Shown piece by piece: positions 45,541 through 54,731 of a stretch of DNA of 64,000 nucleotides. The notes beneath the pieces were generated by a model. It was not told the origin of the DNA and did no database searches. It worked only from the letters and a program-made list of their open reading frames with translations. The position numbers were made by a program, and so were the translations under genes. This DNA comes from Roseovarius aestuariivivens (GTDB lineage Bacteria; Pseudomonadota; Alphaproteobacteria; Rhodobacterales; Rhodobacteraceae), in contig NZ_SJEY01000007.1 of assembly GCF_004761875.1 (NCBI RefSeq), positions 62,001 through 126,000 on the forward strand. Direction: 5' to 3'. Every line of letters begins with the position of its first letter. The stretch's first letter is position 1.

Positions 45541-47490
45541 TTACCGCAACGCGCCTGCGGCCTTGAGCGCCTCAGCTTTGTCCGCGTCGTACCACCAGAA
45601 ATCCAGGACACCGAGCGCGAAGGGCGGGATGTCCTCGGGCCTGCCGTACATATCCCAATATGCGGCCCAGTGATCAGGGGCATAGCCATCTGGAATGACG
45701 AAGAACTCATAGCGCAGCGCCCGGTCAAGGGCGCGCATGGTCATGTCTTCGTCTTCCTGGCTTTCCGTGAGAAGCGAGGCCTCGATAATCGCGTCGACCA
45801 TAGGGCTTGCGAGGCCGGCGGGATTGAAAAGGCTGAACGCCGCAGCCTCGGAGCCGAGCCTTTGCAAAAGGCCTGTGCCGGTCCCGAGGATCGCGGGATA
45901 GCCATCGAAGACGAGGTCGTAATCGCGATCGCGCTCACGCTTGGTGTATTGCGAGGCGTCAACCGCCTCCAGCCGAGCGTCGATCCCAAGTTGTTGCAGA
46001 TTACGCACGAAGTTTTCGGCAATCGCCTTATCCGTTGGCGACCCAGATGCGTTCAACAAAAAGTCGAGGCGCAGCACCTCGCCGCTCGCGTCGCGCATCA
46101 TGCCGTTGTCCCCGACCTCATAGCCGGCTTCCGCCATAAGGCGTAGCGCCGCACGCAGATTCTTGCGCGTCGTCAAACGGTCAGGATCGCTTTCATGAGG
46201 GGTCCATGGCTCGGACGTGTAGATCTCTTCGGGAACGACGTCACCGAGAGATTGCAGGAACGCAAGTTCTTCACCCTCGGGCAGGCCCGTCGCCTGAAGT
46301 TTTGTACCGGTCGAAAAGGACGGCTGCTGATCGAAAAGACCGTAAAGAAGCGATTTGTTGGTCCACTCGAAATTGAACATAAGCGCAATGGCCTCTCGCA
46401 CGCGTTTGTCCTTAAGAGGCTCACTGCCGAGGTTGAAAACGATCCCCTGCATGGCAGGCGGCGTGCCGTCCGGGATTTCCTCCAGTTTCACGTACCCATT
46501 GTTAACGGCGGGGAAGTCATAGGCAGAGGCCCATTTCTTGGCGTCGCTTTCGGTGCGGTAGGTTACCTCTCCGGCCTTGAATGCTTCAAACCCAGCGGTA
46601 TCGTCGGCGAAATATTCAATCCGGATCTCATCGAAATTGTGCCGGCCCTTGTTGAAGGGCAGATCCCAACCCCAATAGTCCGGATTGCGCTTATAGACGA
46701 CGCGGCGGTTCACCTCTATCTCGTCGACCACATACGGCCCCGAGCCTGGCGAAGTCTCCAGACGCGGCTCATCGATGCGGGCACCGGTCTCCTCGAACCA
46801 TTTTTGGGACCAGACCGGCACACCGCCTACCTGATCGATCAAGCTACGGCGGGAAATGCCTTCGGCGAAATAGAACTTGATGGTGTGGTCGTCCAGAACT
46901 TCGACTTTCGGGATACGCTTGCGCACCGCTTCGGCGTAGCTTTGCAGACCTTGGTCGAGCAGTAGATTGTGTGAGAAGGCCACGTCATGAGCAGTCACCG
47001 GCGTGCCGTCGGAAAACCGCGCCTCGGGCCGCATGTGGAAAATCACCCAGGCCTTGTCCTCGGGATATTCGACCGTATGAGCCAGAAGACCGTATTGCTC
47101 GCCTAGAACATCCGCAGGGGCGGCCGAGGCGGTCGGGCTGTCGCCGAGCAGGCTTTCATACATCATCCATGACAGCGCCGCGCGGCGACCCTGGCGGGTG
47201 TACGGATTCATCGAATCGAAGGTGCCTGATTGAGCGATCGAGATTGTGCCGCCCTTCGGCGCATCGGGGTTCACGTAATCGAAATGCGCGTAGTCTTCGG
47301 GATAGGTGAGTTCTCCGAAATAGGAATACCCGTGGCTACGGATCATGCCATCGCTGCCTTCGGTCTCAGTTGCTGGTGCAGTCGTTGCAACCAAGACCGC
47401 GATGGACAAACCGGTCAGGGCGGCGATCAGGATACGGGCTGGTCGGGCCTCAAACGTCCGGGCCTTGGCCCGGCTCTGGGGTCGGGTCAT
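45541..47490 (-). CDS. yejA: Peptide-binding protein of the Yej ABC importer
   Basis: A 649-residue periplasmic solute-binding protein (SBP family 5). After a hydrophobic export segment (ILIAALTGLSIAVLVATTAPA), the mature start IRSHGYSYFGELTYPEDYAHFDYVNPDAPKGG is typical of YejA. GAGGAG precedes the ATG at 47490. It is the first gene of yejABEF; the upstream terminator at 47602 implies its own promoter within 47491-47600. Confidence 0.95.
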   Translation of the reverse strand: MTRPQSRAKARTFEARPARILIAALTGLSIAVLVATTAPATETEGSDGMIRSHGYSYFGELTYPEDYAHFDYVNPDAPKGGTISIAQSGTFDSMNPYTRQGRRAALSWMMYESLLGDSPTASAAPADVLGEQYGLLAHTVEYPEDKAWVIFHMRPEARFSDGTPVTAHDVAFSHNLLLDQGLQSYAEAVRKRIPKVEVLDDHTIKFYFAEGISRRSLIDQVGGVPVWSQKWFEETGARIDEPRLETSPGSGPYVVDEIEVNRRVVYKRNPDYWGWDLPFNKGRHNFDEIRIEYFADDTAGFEAFKAGEVTYRTESDAKKWASAYDFPAVNNGYVKLEEIPDGTPPAMQGIVFNLGSEPLKDKRVREAIALMFNFEWTNKSLLYGLFDQQPSFSTGTKLQATGLPEGEELAFLQSLGDVVPEEIYTSEPWTPHESDPDRLTTRKNLRAALRLMAEAGYEVGDNGMMRDASGEVLRLDFLLNASGSPTDKAIAENFVRNLQQLGIDARLEAVDASQYTKRERDRDYDLVFDGYPAILGTGTGLLQRLGSEAAAFSLFNPAGLASPMVDAIIEASLLTESQEDEDMTMRALDRALRYEFFVIPDGYAPDHWAAYWDMYGRPEDIPPFALGVLDFWWYDADKAEALKAAGALR

Positions 47491-47601
47491 GGATGTCTCC
47501 TCTTTCGTGTCCTGATGTGGGTCCGAATATCTGCTTGGCAAGCTATGGAGGGGCGCGAGGGGATTCAAGCGGCGAAAGGTCCACGTCGGTCTAGGCATGA
47601 A

Positions 47602-47635
47602 AAAACCGCCGACTCCTTCCGGAAACGGCGGTTTT
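47602..47635 (-). terminator. Rho-independent terminator of the cytochrome gene
   Basis: AAAACCGCCG (47602-47611) and CGGCGGTTTT (47626-47635) are perfect complements with a 14-base loop. Read on the minus strand the hairpin ends in a run of T, about 20 bases after the cytochrome stop. Confidence 0.8.
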
Positions 47636-47654
47636 CAATTAGCTGAGCTCAGGA

Positions 47655-48716
47655 TTACTCTGCGACGGACTGCATATAGCGGATCACAGCTGCACGGTCT
47701 GCCTCGTCACGCAGGCCACGGTAGCTCATCTTGTTGCCGGGGATGTAGTCGTTGGAGTTCTCCAGCCACGCGTTAAGCGCGTCAACATCCCAAACACCTC
47801 CATGGCTTGCGAGCGCGTCAGAGTAGTTGAAGCCGTCAACCGATCCGATATCGCGTCCGACAACACCATTCAGATGCGGGCCGACCCGATTCACCGTGTC
47901 GTCGACCACGTGACAGGCGGCGCATTGGCGGTAAACCTTTTCACCGTCAGCAGGATCGGCTGCCGCAACCATCGCGGCAAAGCCTGATGCCTCGTCCGCA
48001 GCAGGCTCTGCTTCGGCCGCAGGCTCTTCTTCTGCCTCAGCGCCCGTGTCCTCGGCAGCGGCCATTTCCTCTTCGGCAGGTGCGGTCTCTTCGGCTGCAG
48101 CCTCTTCCGAAGCGGGCTCTTCCGACGTAGCGTCCTCCGATGCCGCGGCATCCGCGACGGGTTCTTCCGCCGCCGGTGCTGCGATCTCTGTCATGTCGCC
48201 ATCAGTCATGTCGAGATACGCAATCACATTGGCGCGGTCTTCCGGCTTCTTCAGACCCGAATATCCCATGGACGTACCCGGCGCCCAGCCCTGCGGGTTT
48301 TCGAGGAACGCGTAAAGATTTTCTGCGGTCCAGACATCGGCGACTTCGCTCAGGGCGCCGGAATAGGCGCCGTAGCCGTCAACCGAACCGATGTCGCGGC
48401 CCACGACGCCGTAGAGATGCGGCCCAACACCGTTTGCACCGTCTTCCACTTTGTGACAGGCGCTGCACTTGTTGAAAACGCGGGCACCGGCCTCCGGATC
48501 GGCATCGCCGTAAAGCGAGGCCAGCGTCACGACCTCTTCCTCTTCCTCGGCGGCTGCATCATCATCTCCGGTGTCGATGACATATGCCGGACCGTGATCG
48601 TCCCCATGGCCGCCCATGGCGTAGATCTCCTCCGCCGCCCATTTGCCCAGAAGGAAAACCAGGAGCGCGCCGCAAAAGCCGCCCATGATCTTGGTGAAGG
48701 TCATCGTGTCGAACAT
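47655..48716 (-). CDS. Membrane-anchored two-heme c-type cytochrome (cytochrome c-y-like, duplicated)
   Basis: A 353-residue protein with an uncleaved N-terminal anchor (about 10-27, MGGFCGALLVFLLGKWA), an acidic stretch, and two cytochrome c domains. Heme sites are C84-x2-C87-H88 and C265-x2-C268-H269, with axial Met at 150 and 330. Both domains contain VGPHL-x-GVVGRDIGSVDG, so they arose by duplication. An Ala/Glu-rich linker (178-250) joins them. Single-heme cytochrome c-y carries electrons from bc1 to cbb3 oxidase or the reaction centre in Rhodobacter; the same role is inferred here. Confidence 0.92.
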   Translation of the reverse strand: MFDTMTFTKIMGGFCGALLVFLLGKWAAEEIYAMGGHGDDHGPAYVIDTGDDDAAAEEEEEVVTLASLYGDADPEAGARVFNKCSACHKVEDGANGVGPHLYGVVGRDIGSVDGYGAYSGALSEVADVWTAENLYAFLENPQGWAPGTSMGYSGLKKPEDRANVIAYLDMTDGDMTEIAAPAAEEPVADAAASEDATSEEPASEEAAAEETAPAEEEMAAAEDTGAEAEEEPAAEAEPAADEASGFAAMVAAADPADGEKVYRQCAACHVVDDTVNRVGPHLNGVVGRDIGSVDGFNYSDALASHGGVWDVDALNAWLENSNDYIPGNKMSYRGLRDEADRAAVIRYMQSVAE

Positions 48717-48821
48717 TGGCCCGTTTCCTCTGAATCTCTCGGCGGGTATCTATCCGCTTCCCCTTGTAGGGTGCAAGGTGTAGTTTCCGCGACCAAACGC
48801 CCGACTTGGGGCATAAGTTGC

Positions 48822-49670
48822 ATGACGGATACTGAAATGACCAAGCGCATCGCCTTCCAGGGCGAGCCGGGCGCCTATTCACACCAGGCCTGCCGAGATA
48901 CCTACCCAGACATGACGCCAATGGCCTGCCGCACCTTCGAGGACGCGATCGAGACCGTACGTGCGGGTGAAGCCGAACTGGCGATGTTGCCGGTTGAAAA
49001 CTCGACCTTCGGGCGAGTGGCCGATATCCATCACCTGCTGCCGTCCTCGGACCTGCATATCGTTGCCGAGGCCTTCGTCCGGGTGCATATCAATCTTCTG
49101 GCCCTGCCCGGCGTCCCGCTGGAGCAGATCGAGCGCGCGATGAGTCACACGATGCTCTTGGGCCAGTGCCGCGAATTCCTGACGCGGCATGGCATCCATC
49201 GTGTCACCGGTGCAGACACGGCCGGGTCAGCGCGCGAAGTGGCTCAGATGGGCGATCCGAAGCTCGGCGCGCTAGCGTCTGAACTCGCCGGCGAAATCTA
49301 CGGCCTGGATGTGCTTGCCCGCCATATCGAGGACGAGCGTAACAATACCACCCGTTTCCTTGTCATGTCGCGCGAGCCGGACCGCAGCCGGCGGGGCGAC
49401 GAAGGGATGATGACAACATTCGTGTTCCAGGTCCGAAACATTCCGGCCGCGCTCTACAAGGCGATGGGCGGGTTCGCCACCAACGGCGTAAACATGACTA
49501 AGCTAGAGAGTTACATGGTCGGCGGGTCTTTCACGGCGACGCAATTCTATGCCGATATCGAGGGGCATCCGGAGGATCCGCCGGTCAAGCGCGCGCTGGA
49601 CGAGTTGGAGTATTTCACCTCGAAGCTGGAAATCCTTGGCGTCTATCCCGCCGATCCGCGCCGGCATTGA
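48822..49670 (+). CDS. pheA: Prephenate dehydratase
   Basis: A 282-residue enzyme that makes phenylpyruvate for phenylalanine synthesis. The catalytic domain includes RIAFQGEPGAYSHQACR, VENSTFGRV and NNTTRFLVMSREPD (TRF motif). The C-terminal ACT domain (TTFVFQVRNIPAALYKAMGGF; LESYMVGGSF) binds Phe. ATG at 48822 is reported; ATG at 48837 would give 277 residues and fits homologues equally well. Confidence 0.94.
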   Translation: MTDTEMTKRIAFQGEPGAYSHQACRDTYPDMTPMACRTFEDAIETVRAGEAELAMLPVENSTFGRVADIHHLLPSSDLHIVAEAFVRVHINLLALPGVPLEQIERAMSHTMLLGQCREFLTRHGIHRVTGADTAGSAREVAQMGDPKLGALASELAGEIYGLDVLARHIEDERNNTTRFLVMSREPDRSRRGDEGMMTTFVFQVRNIPAALYKAMGGFATNGVNMTKLESYMVGGSFTATQFYADIEGHPEDPPVKRALDELEYFTSKLEILGVYPADPRRH

Positions 49671-49683
49671 TCTTGCGCGTTTT

Positions 49684-50727
49684 TCAGCCGCGTCTGTCGA
49701 GGTAATCGCGCACCGCCATATCGCAGTCCCACGCCATAAGCCGCCCCCAGAAGCCCTGTCGCGCCCGGCATTCACGTAAAAGGTAGCTCTCTCGGAAACT
49801 ACGGAAGAAACCGTCGCCGAGGCCCCACCAGAAATCGAGCGTGTTAAAGCTGATGTCGCGTACCTTGTAGTCCTCGAGGTCGAAGCCTGTGTCCGGGCAA
49901 AACGAGCCGCTGGCCACTTGACGGTCGAAGCGTTGCATGCAGGCCGCCACCGGTTCGAACGAGACCTTCGCGGCGCAAGCACGGTGATAGTCCGGCAGAT
50001 TGCGGATGTGGCGCAACCGGCACTCCGAATGGCCATGTTCGAGATAGTTGTAGATGTTTTTGTGTATCTCGCGAAACTGGCGGTGCACCGAAAACGGGCC
50101 ATTCAGCGTCAGGAAAAACGTCGGACAAAACCGGCTTTGGCCTAGAAATTCCACCCGCGCCTTTTCCGGCGTGTCGGGAAATCTGGTCAGGAAGGGCGCG
50201 TGCCCGGCCAGCCCGGTGTGAAAGGCAAAAACCGGCGCGAAAGCCGCAGCTCGGGTCTCGGCGTCGGCCTCGCGAAAAACCTCATCACACCCGGTCGTCT
50301 TGAGGATCGTATCCGCCATCAGGCTCAGATTTTCATTCCACGCCTCGACAGTACGCGCGTAATCCGGGTAAGCCGCCGCGAAGGTCGAGATATTGTTGTC
50401 CTTAATATACTTGATGATCTGCTGGGACGCGCGGCGACGATCCTTGAGCCGTTCGTTATAGGTCGCGCGTGCGTTCGCAAAAGCCTGATCGGCCTCAGCA
50501 GGGGCAGCGGCGAACGCCGCACTTTCGGCGGTGTAGGCCTGTATGTTCCGCTTGATGACGAAATCGCCAAACAGACCCGTCACCAATAGCGTGATCATCG
50601 TCGTGATGATGATATCCCGATAGCGTCTACCCTTGGACGACGGTGCATAGGCCCCAGAGGCACCTTTGGCGGCGCGGCGGCGTGCGGCCCGGGCCGCACG
50701 GGCGGACTGAAGTCGGGAGTCGGACAT
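49684..50727 (-). CDS. Unknown single-pass membrane protein with eight cysteines
   Basis: A 347-residue protein. A very basic N terminus (RAARAARRRAAKG) is followed by one membrane helix (about 38-56), then a helical stretch (65-140) and a C-terminal domain with eight Cys (147, 201, 236, 251, 263, 277, 320, 335). The positive-inside rule places the Cys-rich part in the periplasm, so up to four disulfides are possible. I recognise no family. It is convergent with pheA and separated by 13 bases. Confidence 0.7.
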   Translation of the reverse strand: MSDSRLQSARAARAARRRAAKGASGAYAPSSKGRRYRDIIITTMITLLVTGLFGDFVIKRNIQAYTAESAAFAAAPAEADQAFANARATYNERLKDRRRASQQIIKYIKDNNISTFAAAYPDYARTVEAWNENLSLMADTILKTTGCDEVFREADAETRAAAFAPVFAFHTGLAGHAPFLTRFPDTPEKARVEFLGQSRFCPTFFLTLNGPFSVHRQFREIHKNIYNYLEHGHSECRLRHIRNLPDYHRACAAKVSFEPVAACMQRFDRQVASGSFCPDTGFDLEDYKVRDISFNTLDFWWGLGDGFFRSFRESYLLRECRARQGFWGRLMAWDCDMAVRDYLDRRG

Positions 50728-50835
50728 GCCAGCGCAATCAGTTGTTGGTCAATTCACGACGAAACAACCACAGGGTAGCACGAAATCCTGAATTTAGGAA
50801 CGGCGGCCGTGACCGAAGAACGAAAGATTGCCCCG

Positions 50836-51303
50836 TCAGCCGACTGTTTTGCTACGCTCTTCAAGATCGCGGCCGAATTCGGCGACTCTCATCCTCAACC
50901 GTTTGTTCAGATTGCCCTGCGCGAGCTTTAACGACTGCACCATCAGACGCGCGGCCAGCGTCTTGGGCTCGATCTCAATATCGAGGTTAAGCCGTGTGCG
51001 CGCCCGCGACAACGCGACGAGATCAAGAACCATGCGACCGGAAATATTCGCCGAGCGCGACAGCATGATCATGCCGTTTGGCGGATCGAACTCGGTCAGT
51101 TCCACCTTCATCTCGCGGCGTTTGCCGCGCAGCATGAACGCAGTATCCCACATCATGCCAGGACCCGTCTCTGCAAGATCGTCGATACGCTGGACTTCGG
51201 CCCCCCTGCGCAGGGCAGAACGTTCAAGGGTCGCGAAATCGCTGACATGCCCGAAAACGACGTCGATCGGCGCTTCGATATCCTCTCTTGCGGTGAACTT
51301 CAT
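50836..51303 (-). CDS. SRPBCC-family protein
   Basis: A 155-residue START/SRPBCC-like protein. MKFTAREDIEAPIDVVFGHVSDF is the typical opening, and the C-terminal helix (LAARLMVQSLKLAQGNLNKRL) closes the hydrophobic cavity. It may bind a lipid or aromatic ligand. AGGGGC precedes the ATG at 51303. It is downstream of nudC on the same strand. Confidence 0.8.
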   Translation of the reverse strand: MKFTAREDIEAPIDVVFGHVSDFATLERSALRRGAEVQRIDDLAETGPGMMWDTAFMLRGKRREMKVELTEFDPPNGMIMLSRSANISGRMVLDLVALSRARTRLNLDIEIEPKTLAARLMVQSLKLAQGNLNKRLRMRVAEFGRDLEERSKTVG

Positions 51304-51355
51304 CTGCTTGCCCCTGAGTGTGCCGCCGTTTGCCGCAGCATCCTGCGATTGTAGG

Positions 51356-52327
51356 TTAATCAAGTGTATCCGCAAGCCAGTTACGCAAGAGAAATTGCGC
51401 GATGGCACCCTTTCGGGCGGGATTGAGTAACGGGTGCTGGCCGGCGAACGCCTGCATGATCTCATCTCGTGAAAACCACGCCGCGTGTTCGATCTCGGCG
51501 GGATCGATGGTAATCTCCTCGCTCAGCGCCACGCCGTGACAACCCAACATGAGCGACGCGGGGAAAGCCCACGGTTGGCTGGCAAGATAGCCCACCTGTC
51601 CCACCTTGATACCGGCCTCTTCCCAAACTTCGCGGCGCACCGCCGCCTCGATTGTTTCGCCGGGCTCCACAAAGCCCGCCAGTAACGAGTACATGCCGTC
51701 AGGCCAGCCCGGACTGCGGCCCAGAAGTACCTTGTTGGCACGGGTGATGAGCATGATCACCACCGGATCTGTCCGCGGAAAGTGATTGCCCCCGCAAGCC
51801 GGGCAACGGCTTTGCCAGCCGGCCTGCACAATCTCGCTTTTCTCTCCGCAGCGCGAACAATACCCATGCGTGCTGTGCCAGGTAAAAAGCGCGCGGGCCG
51901 TCGCGGCAAGTTCCGCATCGCGTGGGCTCAGCCGCGTCATGATGCGACGAAGCTCTGCAAAGACATAATCCTCGGGCAAGCCCGGATACCATTGTTCGGT
52001 AGGATCCGAAAACGCGTTGAGTTGTGTCTGATCAAGATCGGGAGGCGACCATGCCTCAAGCTCGACCGCTAGGATTATCTTGCCGGCTTCCCCGCGTCCC
52101 AGCAAAAGCGGCGCTCCACCGGCCTCAATTACGACCGGATGATCCGGTGCGAGTCGCACAAGGCTGTCGCGTGCTGCTCCGGTAACCAGCGGCTTTCCTT
52201 GCCACAGAACCACCGTTTCGGCGCGCCCCTCTGAGATCCGGGTGACAATTTCCTCCGGATCTCCACGCAGTTCGGCCGCGCGGTCAAGACCGGAGCCCCC
52301 GAAAGTTACCGTCTCTGCATGATCCAT
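51356..52327 (-). CDS. nudC: NAD(+) diphosphatase
   Basis: A 323-residue Nudix hydrolase that cleaves NADH/NAD and can decap NAD-RNA. Zinc ligands are C157, C160, C175 and C178. The Nudix box GFVEPGETIEAAVRREVWEEAGI spans 219-240, followed by the NudC signature SQPWAFPASLM (250-260). AAGGGGAAACGAC precedes the ATG at 52327. Confidence 0.96.
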   Translation of the reverse strand: MDHAETVTFGGSGLDRAAELRGDPEEIVTRISEGRAETVVLWQGKPLVTGAARDSLVRLAPDHPVVIEAGGAPLLLGRGEAGKIILAVELEAWSPPDLDQTQLNAFSDPTEQWYPGLPEDYVFAELRRIMTRLSPRDAELAATARALFTWHSTHGYCSRCGEKSEIVQAGWQSRCPACGGNHFPRTDPVVIMLITRANKVLLGRSPGWPDGMYSLLAGFVEPGETIEAAVRREVWEEAGIKVGQVGYLASQPWAFPASLMLGCHGVALSEEITIDPAEIEHAAWFSRDEIMQAFAGQHPLLNPARKGAIAQFLLRNWLADTLD

Positions 52328-52566
52328 GTCGTTTCCCCTTGGCGGCGAGCCTTGCCACGAAGCGTGCGAAGGGACAAGGGCAGGCACCGCAGTTGGAGAC
52401 CGACATTGCGCCGGAGAACCCGTCGGAAAGAACAGGCAAATGATTATTAAAAATTGTTTTTCAACCAGAAGGCGATTGCCCTGCGCTCGGTTTCCTGAAA
52501 ACATGATCTCATCCGGCGACAAGGCCGGCTCGCGTCGGCGGCGCATCGCAAACGAACGGAGCCAGC
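52328..52566. promoter_or_regulatory. Divergent promoter region with an AT-rich island
   Basis: These 239 bases lie between nudC and the cpdB-like gene. They contain an AT-rich stretch at about 52437-52471 (ATGATTATTAAAAATTGTTT) that stands out in this GC-rich DNA and probably marks promoter elements. No operator or riboswitch was recognised. Confidence 0.35.
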
Positions 52567-54495
52567 GTGACACCGAAGTTCGAATGGCCTCACCCGCTTT
52601 CGACGCGTCCTGCGTCCGGTCGGCATGTATGGCTGCGCGTCTTATGCACCACGGATCTGCACGGAAATGTTCTGCCGACAGCGCTGGATGCGTGTCGGAC
52701 GCAACTCGATTTCGGCCTCGCGCGGGTGGCCACGCTCGTGAGAATGGCACGAGACGAGGCCGCGAACACGCTTCTGTGCGACAACGGTGATTTCCTCCAG
52801 GGAACCGCCCTGAGCGACTTGGCCGCCCAGCCGGATAGCGGATGGACGGGTCCAAATCCGATCATCGCCGCAATGAACGCGCTGGGTTACGATGCCGCCA
52901 CGCTCGGCAATCATGAGTTCAATTTCGGGCTTGAAATCCTCCAATCGACCCTGACGCAGGCCCGCTTTCCTGTCATCTGTGCAAATGCCATCCTTGGCGA
53001 GGCCGTTGCGGGGTGCGCGGCTGGCACACCCTTGTTGCCGCCCTTCAAGGTGTTGCGCGTGCCGGCAATCGATAGTACCGGCGCCCCCCAGGAAATCCGG
53101 GTGGGCCTGCTCGGACTTTTGCCCCCGCAGGTCTCCACGTGGGATCACAATCACCTGAAAGGTCGGATCGCCAGCCAGCCCATCGTCGATGCCGCGCGCC
53201 TGCAGGTTCCCCTATTGCGCGCGGCCGGAGCCGAGGTCGTTATCGTCCTTGCGCATACCGGAATCGGCACGGGCAAAAACGACCCCGAGGCCGAGAACGC
53301 CGCTCTGGATCTGACCGCCGTCGACGGGATCGACGCCATCGTCGCCGGCCACAGCCACGAGGTTTTTCCGCATTCGAAACGACCTCCGGACGATGCCGCC
53401 TCCGGCGTTGATCACGCAGCCGGAGCATTGCGCGGCATCCCCGCCGTCATGGCCGGATTTCGCGGCTCTCATCTCGGCGTGATGGACCTCTGCCTTGACG
53501 AAGCACGGGACGGTTCGCGCACCGTGTTGGCCCACCATAGCCAAACGCGCCCGGTCAAACCGGATAGAGATAGCCCCGCCGCGCCCGCCGATCCCGCCAT
53601 CCTTCGACAGTTGCATCCCGCTCGCGCGCAGTTCACACGACTTGCCAGCCGGATTCTGACCCACACCCCGCGCCCCTTGCACAGCTACCTCGCGCTGGCC
53701 CGGTGCGACCTTCTCCAGCGGGTGGTCCTGACCGGCATGGCGCGCAGGCTGCGCGACGCTTTGCGCGGGACCGAGAATGAGGATCTGCCGGTACTCGCAG
53801 CAAGCGCCCCTTTTATGACCGGCGGTCTTGGTGGGCCGGACTACTTCACCGACATTCCCGCCGGCCCTCTGAGCCTGAAATCCATCGCAGAGTTCTATCC
53901 CTTTCCCAACACGTTGATCGGCTTGCAGGTCACCGGGCACGAGATCGAGGACCGGCTGGAACGGGCGGCCAGTGCTTTTGCGCGCCTGGAACTGGGCGAA
54001 AAAGATCAGCCGCTATGGAACGACACCTTTCCCGGCCACAGTTTCGACAGCGTCTTCGGCTTGACCTACCGCATCGATCTGAGTTCTCCCGCGCGTTTCG
54101 ACGCCGATGGCACATGCGTTGATCAAAGCGCCCGGCGCATCCGCGATCTGTGCTTTGACGGAAAGCCAGTGGATCCCGAAGCAAACTTTGCTTTGGCGCT
54201 GAACAGCTTTCGCGCCTTTGGCGGCGGACCCGTGCCGGCGGCGTCCGAAGCGCAGCTTCTCTATCGAAGCCGCAGGCTGGTTCGGACCATTCTTGCAACT
54301 GATTTGGAGACCAACGGCCTTTCCGCAACCCTGCGCAGCACGCCACCCTGGACGTTTTGCGCCCTGCCAGACACCTCCGCCATTCTTAAAACCGGGCCGG
54401 GTCTGCGGGACCACCCAGCAGAGCTGGAAAAACTCGGGGCAGAGGACCTTGGCATGGATGAAAACGGGTTTCTGGTCCTTCGCCTGACGTTTTGA
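52567..54495 (+). CDS. 2',3'-cyclic-nucleotide 2'-phosphodiesterase / 5'-nucleotidase family protein
   Basis: A 642-residue two-domain metallophosphoesterase. Metal motifs are present: TTDLHGN (about 28-34), NGDFLQG, LGNHEFN, LAHTGIG and GHSHEVFP. The C-terminal nucleotidase domain follows (SIAEFYPFPNTLIGLQVTG; NSFRAFGGGP). CpdB homologues are periplasmic, but no signal peptide is visible from the GTG start at 52567, which has GGAG 5 bases before it. Either the protein is cytoplasmic or export is by another route. Confidence 0.87.
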   Translation: MTPKFEWPHPLSTRPASGRHVWLRVLCTTDLHGNVLPTALDACRTQLDFGLARVATLVRMARDEAANTLLCDNGDFLQGTALSDLAAQPDSGWTGPNPIIAAMNALGYDAATLGNHEFNFGLEILQSTLTQARFPVICANAILGEAVAGCAAGTPLLPPFKVLRVPAIDSTGAPQEIRVGLLGLLPPQVSTWDHNHLKGRIASQPIVDAARLQVPLLRAAGAEVVIVLAHTGIGTGKNDPEAENAALDLTAVDGIDAIVAGHSHEVFPHSKRPPDDAASGVDHAAGALRGIPAVMAGFRGSHLGVMDLCLDEARDGSRTVLAHHSQTRPVKPDRDSPAAPADPAILRQLHPARAQFTRLASRILTHTPRPLHSYLALARCDLLQRVVLTGMARRLRDALRGTENEDLPVLAASAPFMTGGLGGPDYFTDIPAGPLSLKSIAEFYPFPNTLIGLQVTGHEIEDRLERAASAFARLELGEKDQPLWNDTFPGHSFDSVFGLTYRIDLSSPARFDADGTCVDQSARRIRDLCFDGKPVDPEANFALALNSFRAFGGGPVPAASEAQLLYRSRRLVRTILATDLETNGLSATLRSTPPWTFCALPDTSAILKTGPGLRDHPAELEKLGAEDLGMDENGFLVLRLTF

Positions 54496-54554
54496 CGTGG
54501 TATGGATCGGTTCAGTACATGCTGGTCGGCAGCGGCAATGCGCCCGGCAGCCCC

Positions 54555-54583
54555 TTGCGAATCCGTGCTCCAAAGCCTAAATA
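54555..54583 (+). promoter_or_regulatory. Candidate promoter of the SRP RNA gene
   Basis: TTGCGA (54555-54560), 17-base spacer, TAAATA (54578-54583). The predicted start falls about 6-8 bases later, at the first base of the RNA stem. Confidence 0.45.
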
Positions 54584-54588
54584 TTGAA

Positions 54589-54687
54589 TTGAGAGGTTGG
54601 TGCGGGCAAGCACCTCGCCAACCCGGTCAGGTCCGGAAGGAAGCAGCCGTAACGAGCCCCGCTTGGGTCGTTGTCCAGCCTCTCACC
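54589..54687 (+). ncRNA. ffs: Signal recognition particle 4.5S RNA
   Basis: The conserved apical loop GGTCAGGTCCGGAAGGAAGC (54625-54644), which binds Ffh, is exact. The terminal stem GAGAGGTTGG (54591-54600) pairs with CCAGCCTCTC (54675-54684). About 95-100 nucleotides is normal for bacterial SRP RNA. A terminator follows. The ends are set by the stem and may vary by a few bases. Confidence 0.95.
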
Positions 54688-54691
54688 TTTG

Positions 54692-54717
54692 AAAAGCCCG
54701 GCAGTGCCGGGCTTTTT
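54692..54717 (+). terminator. Rho-independent terminator of ffs
   Basis: AAAAGCCCGGC (54692-54702) pairs with GCCGGGCTTTTT (54706-54717) around AGT, ending in five T. It directly follows the SRP RNA. Confidence 0.9.
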
Positions 54718-54731
54718 CGCTTTTTGTTAGG

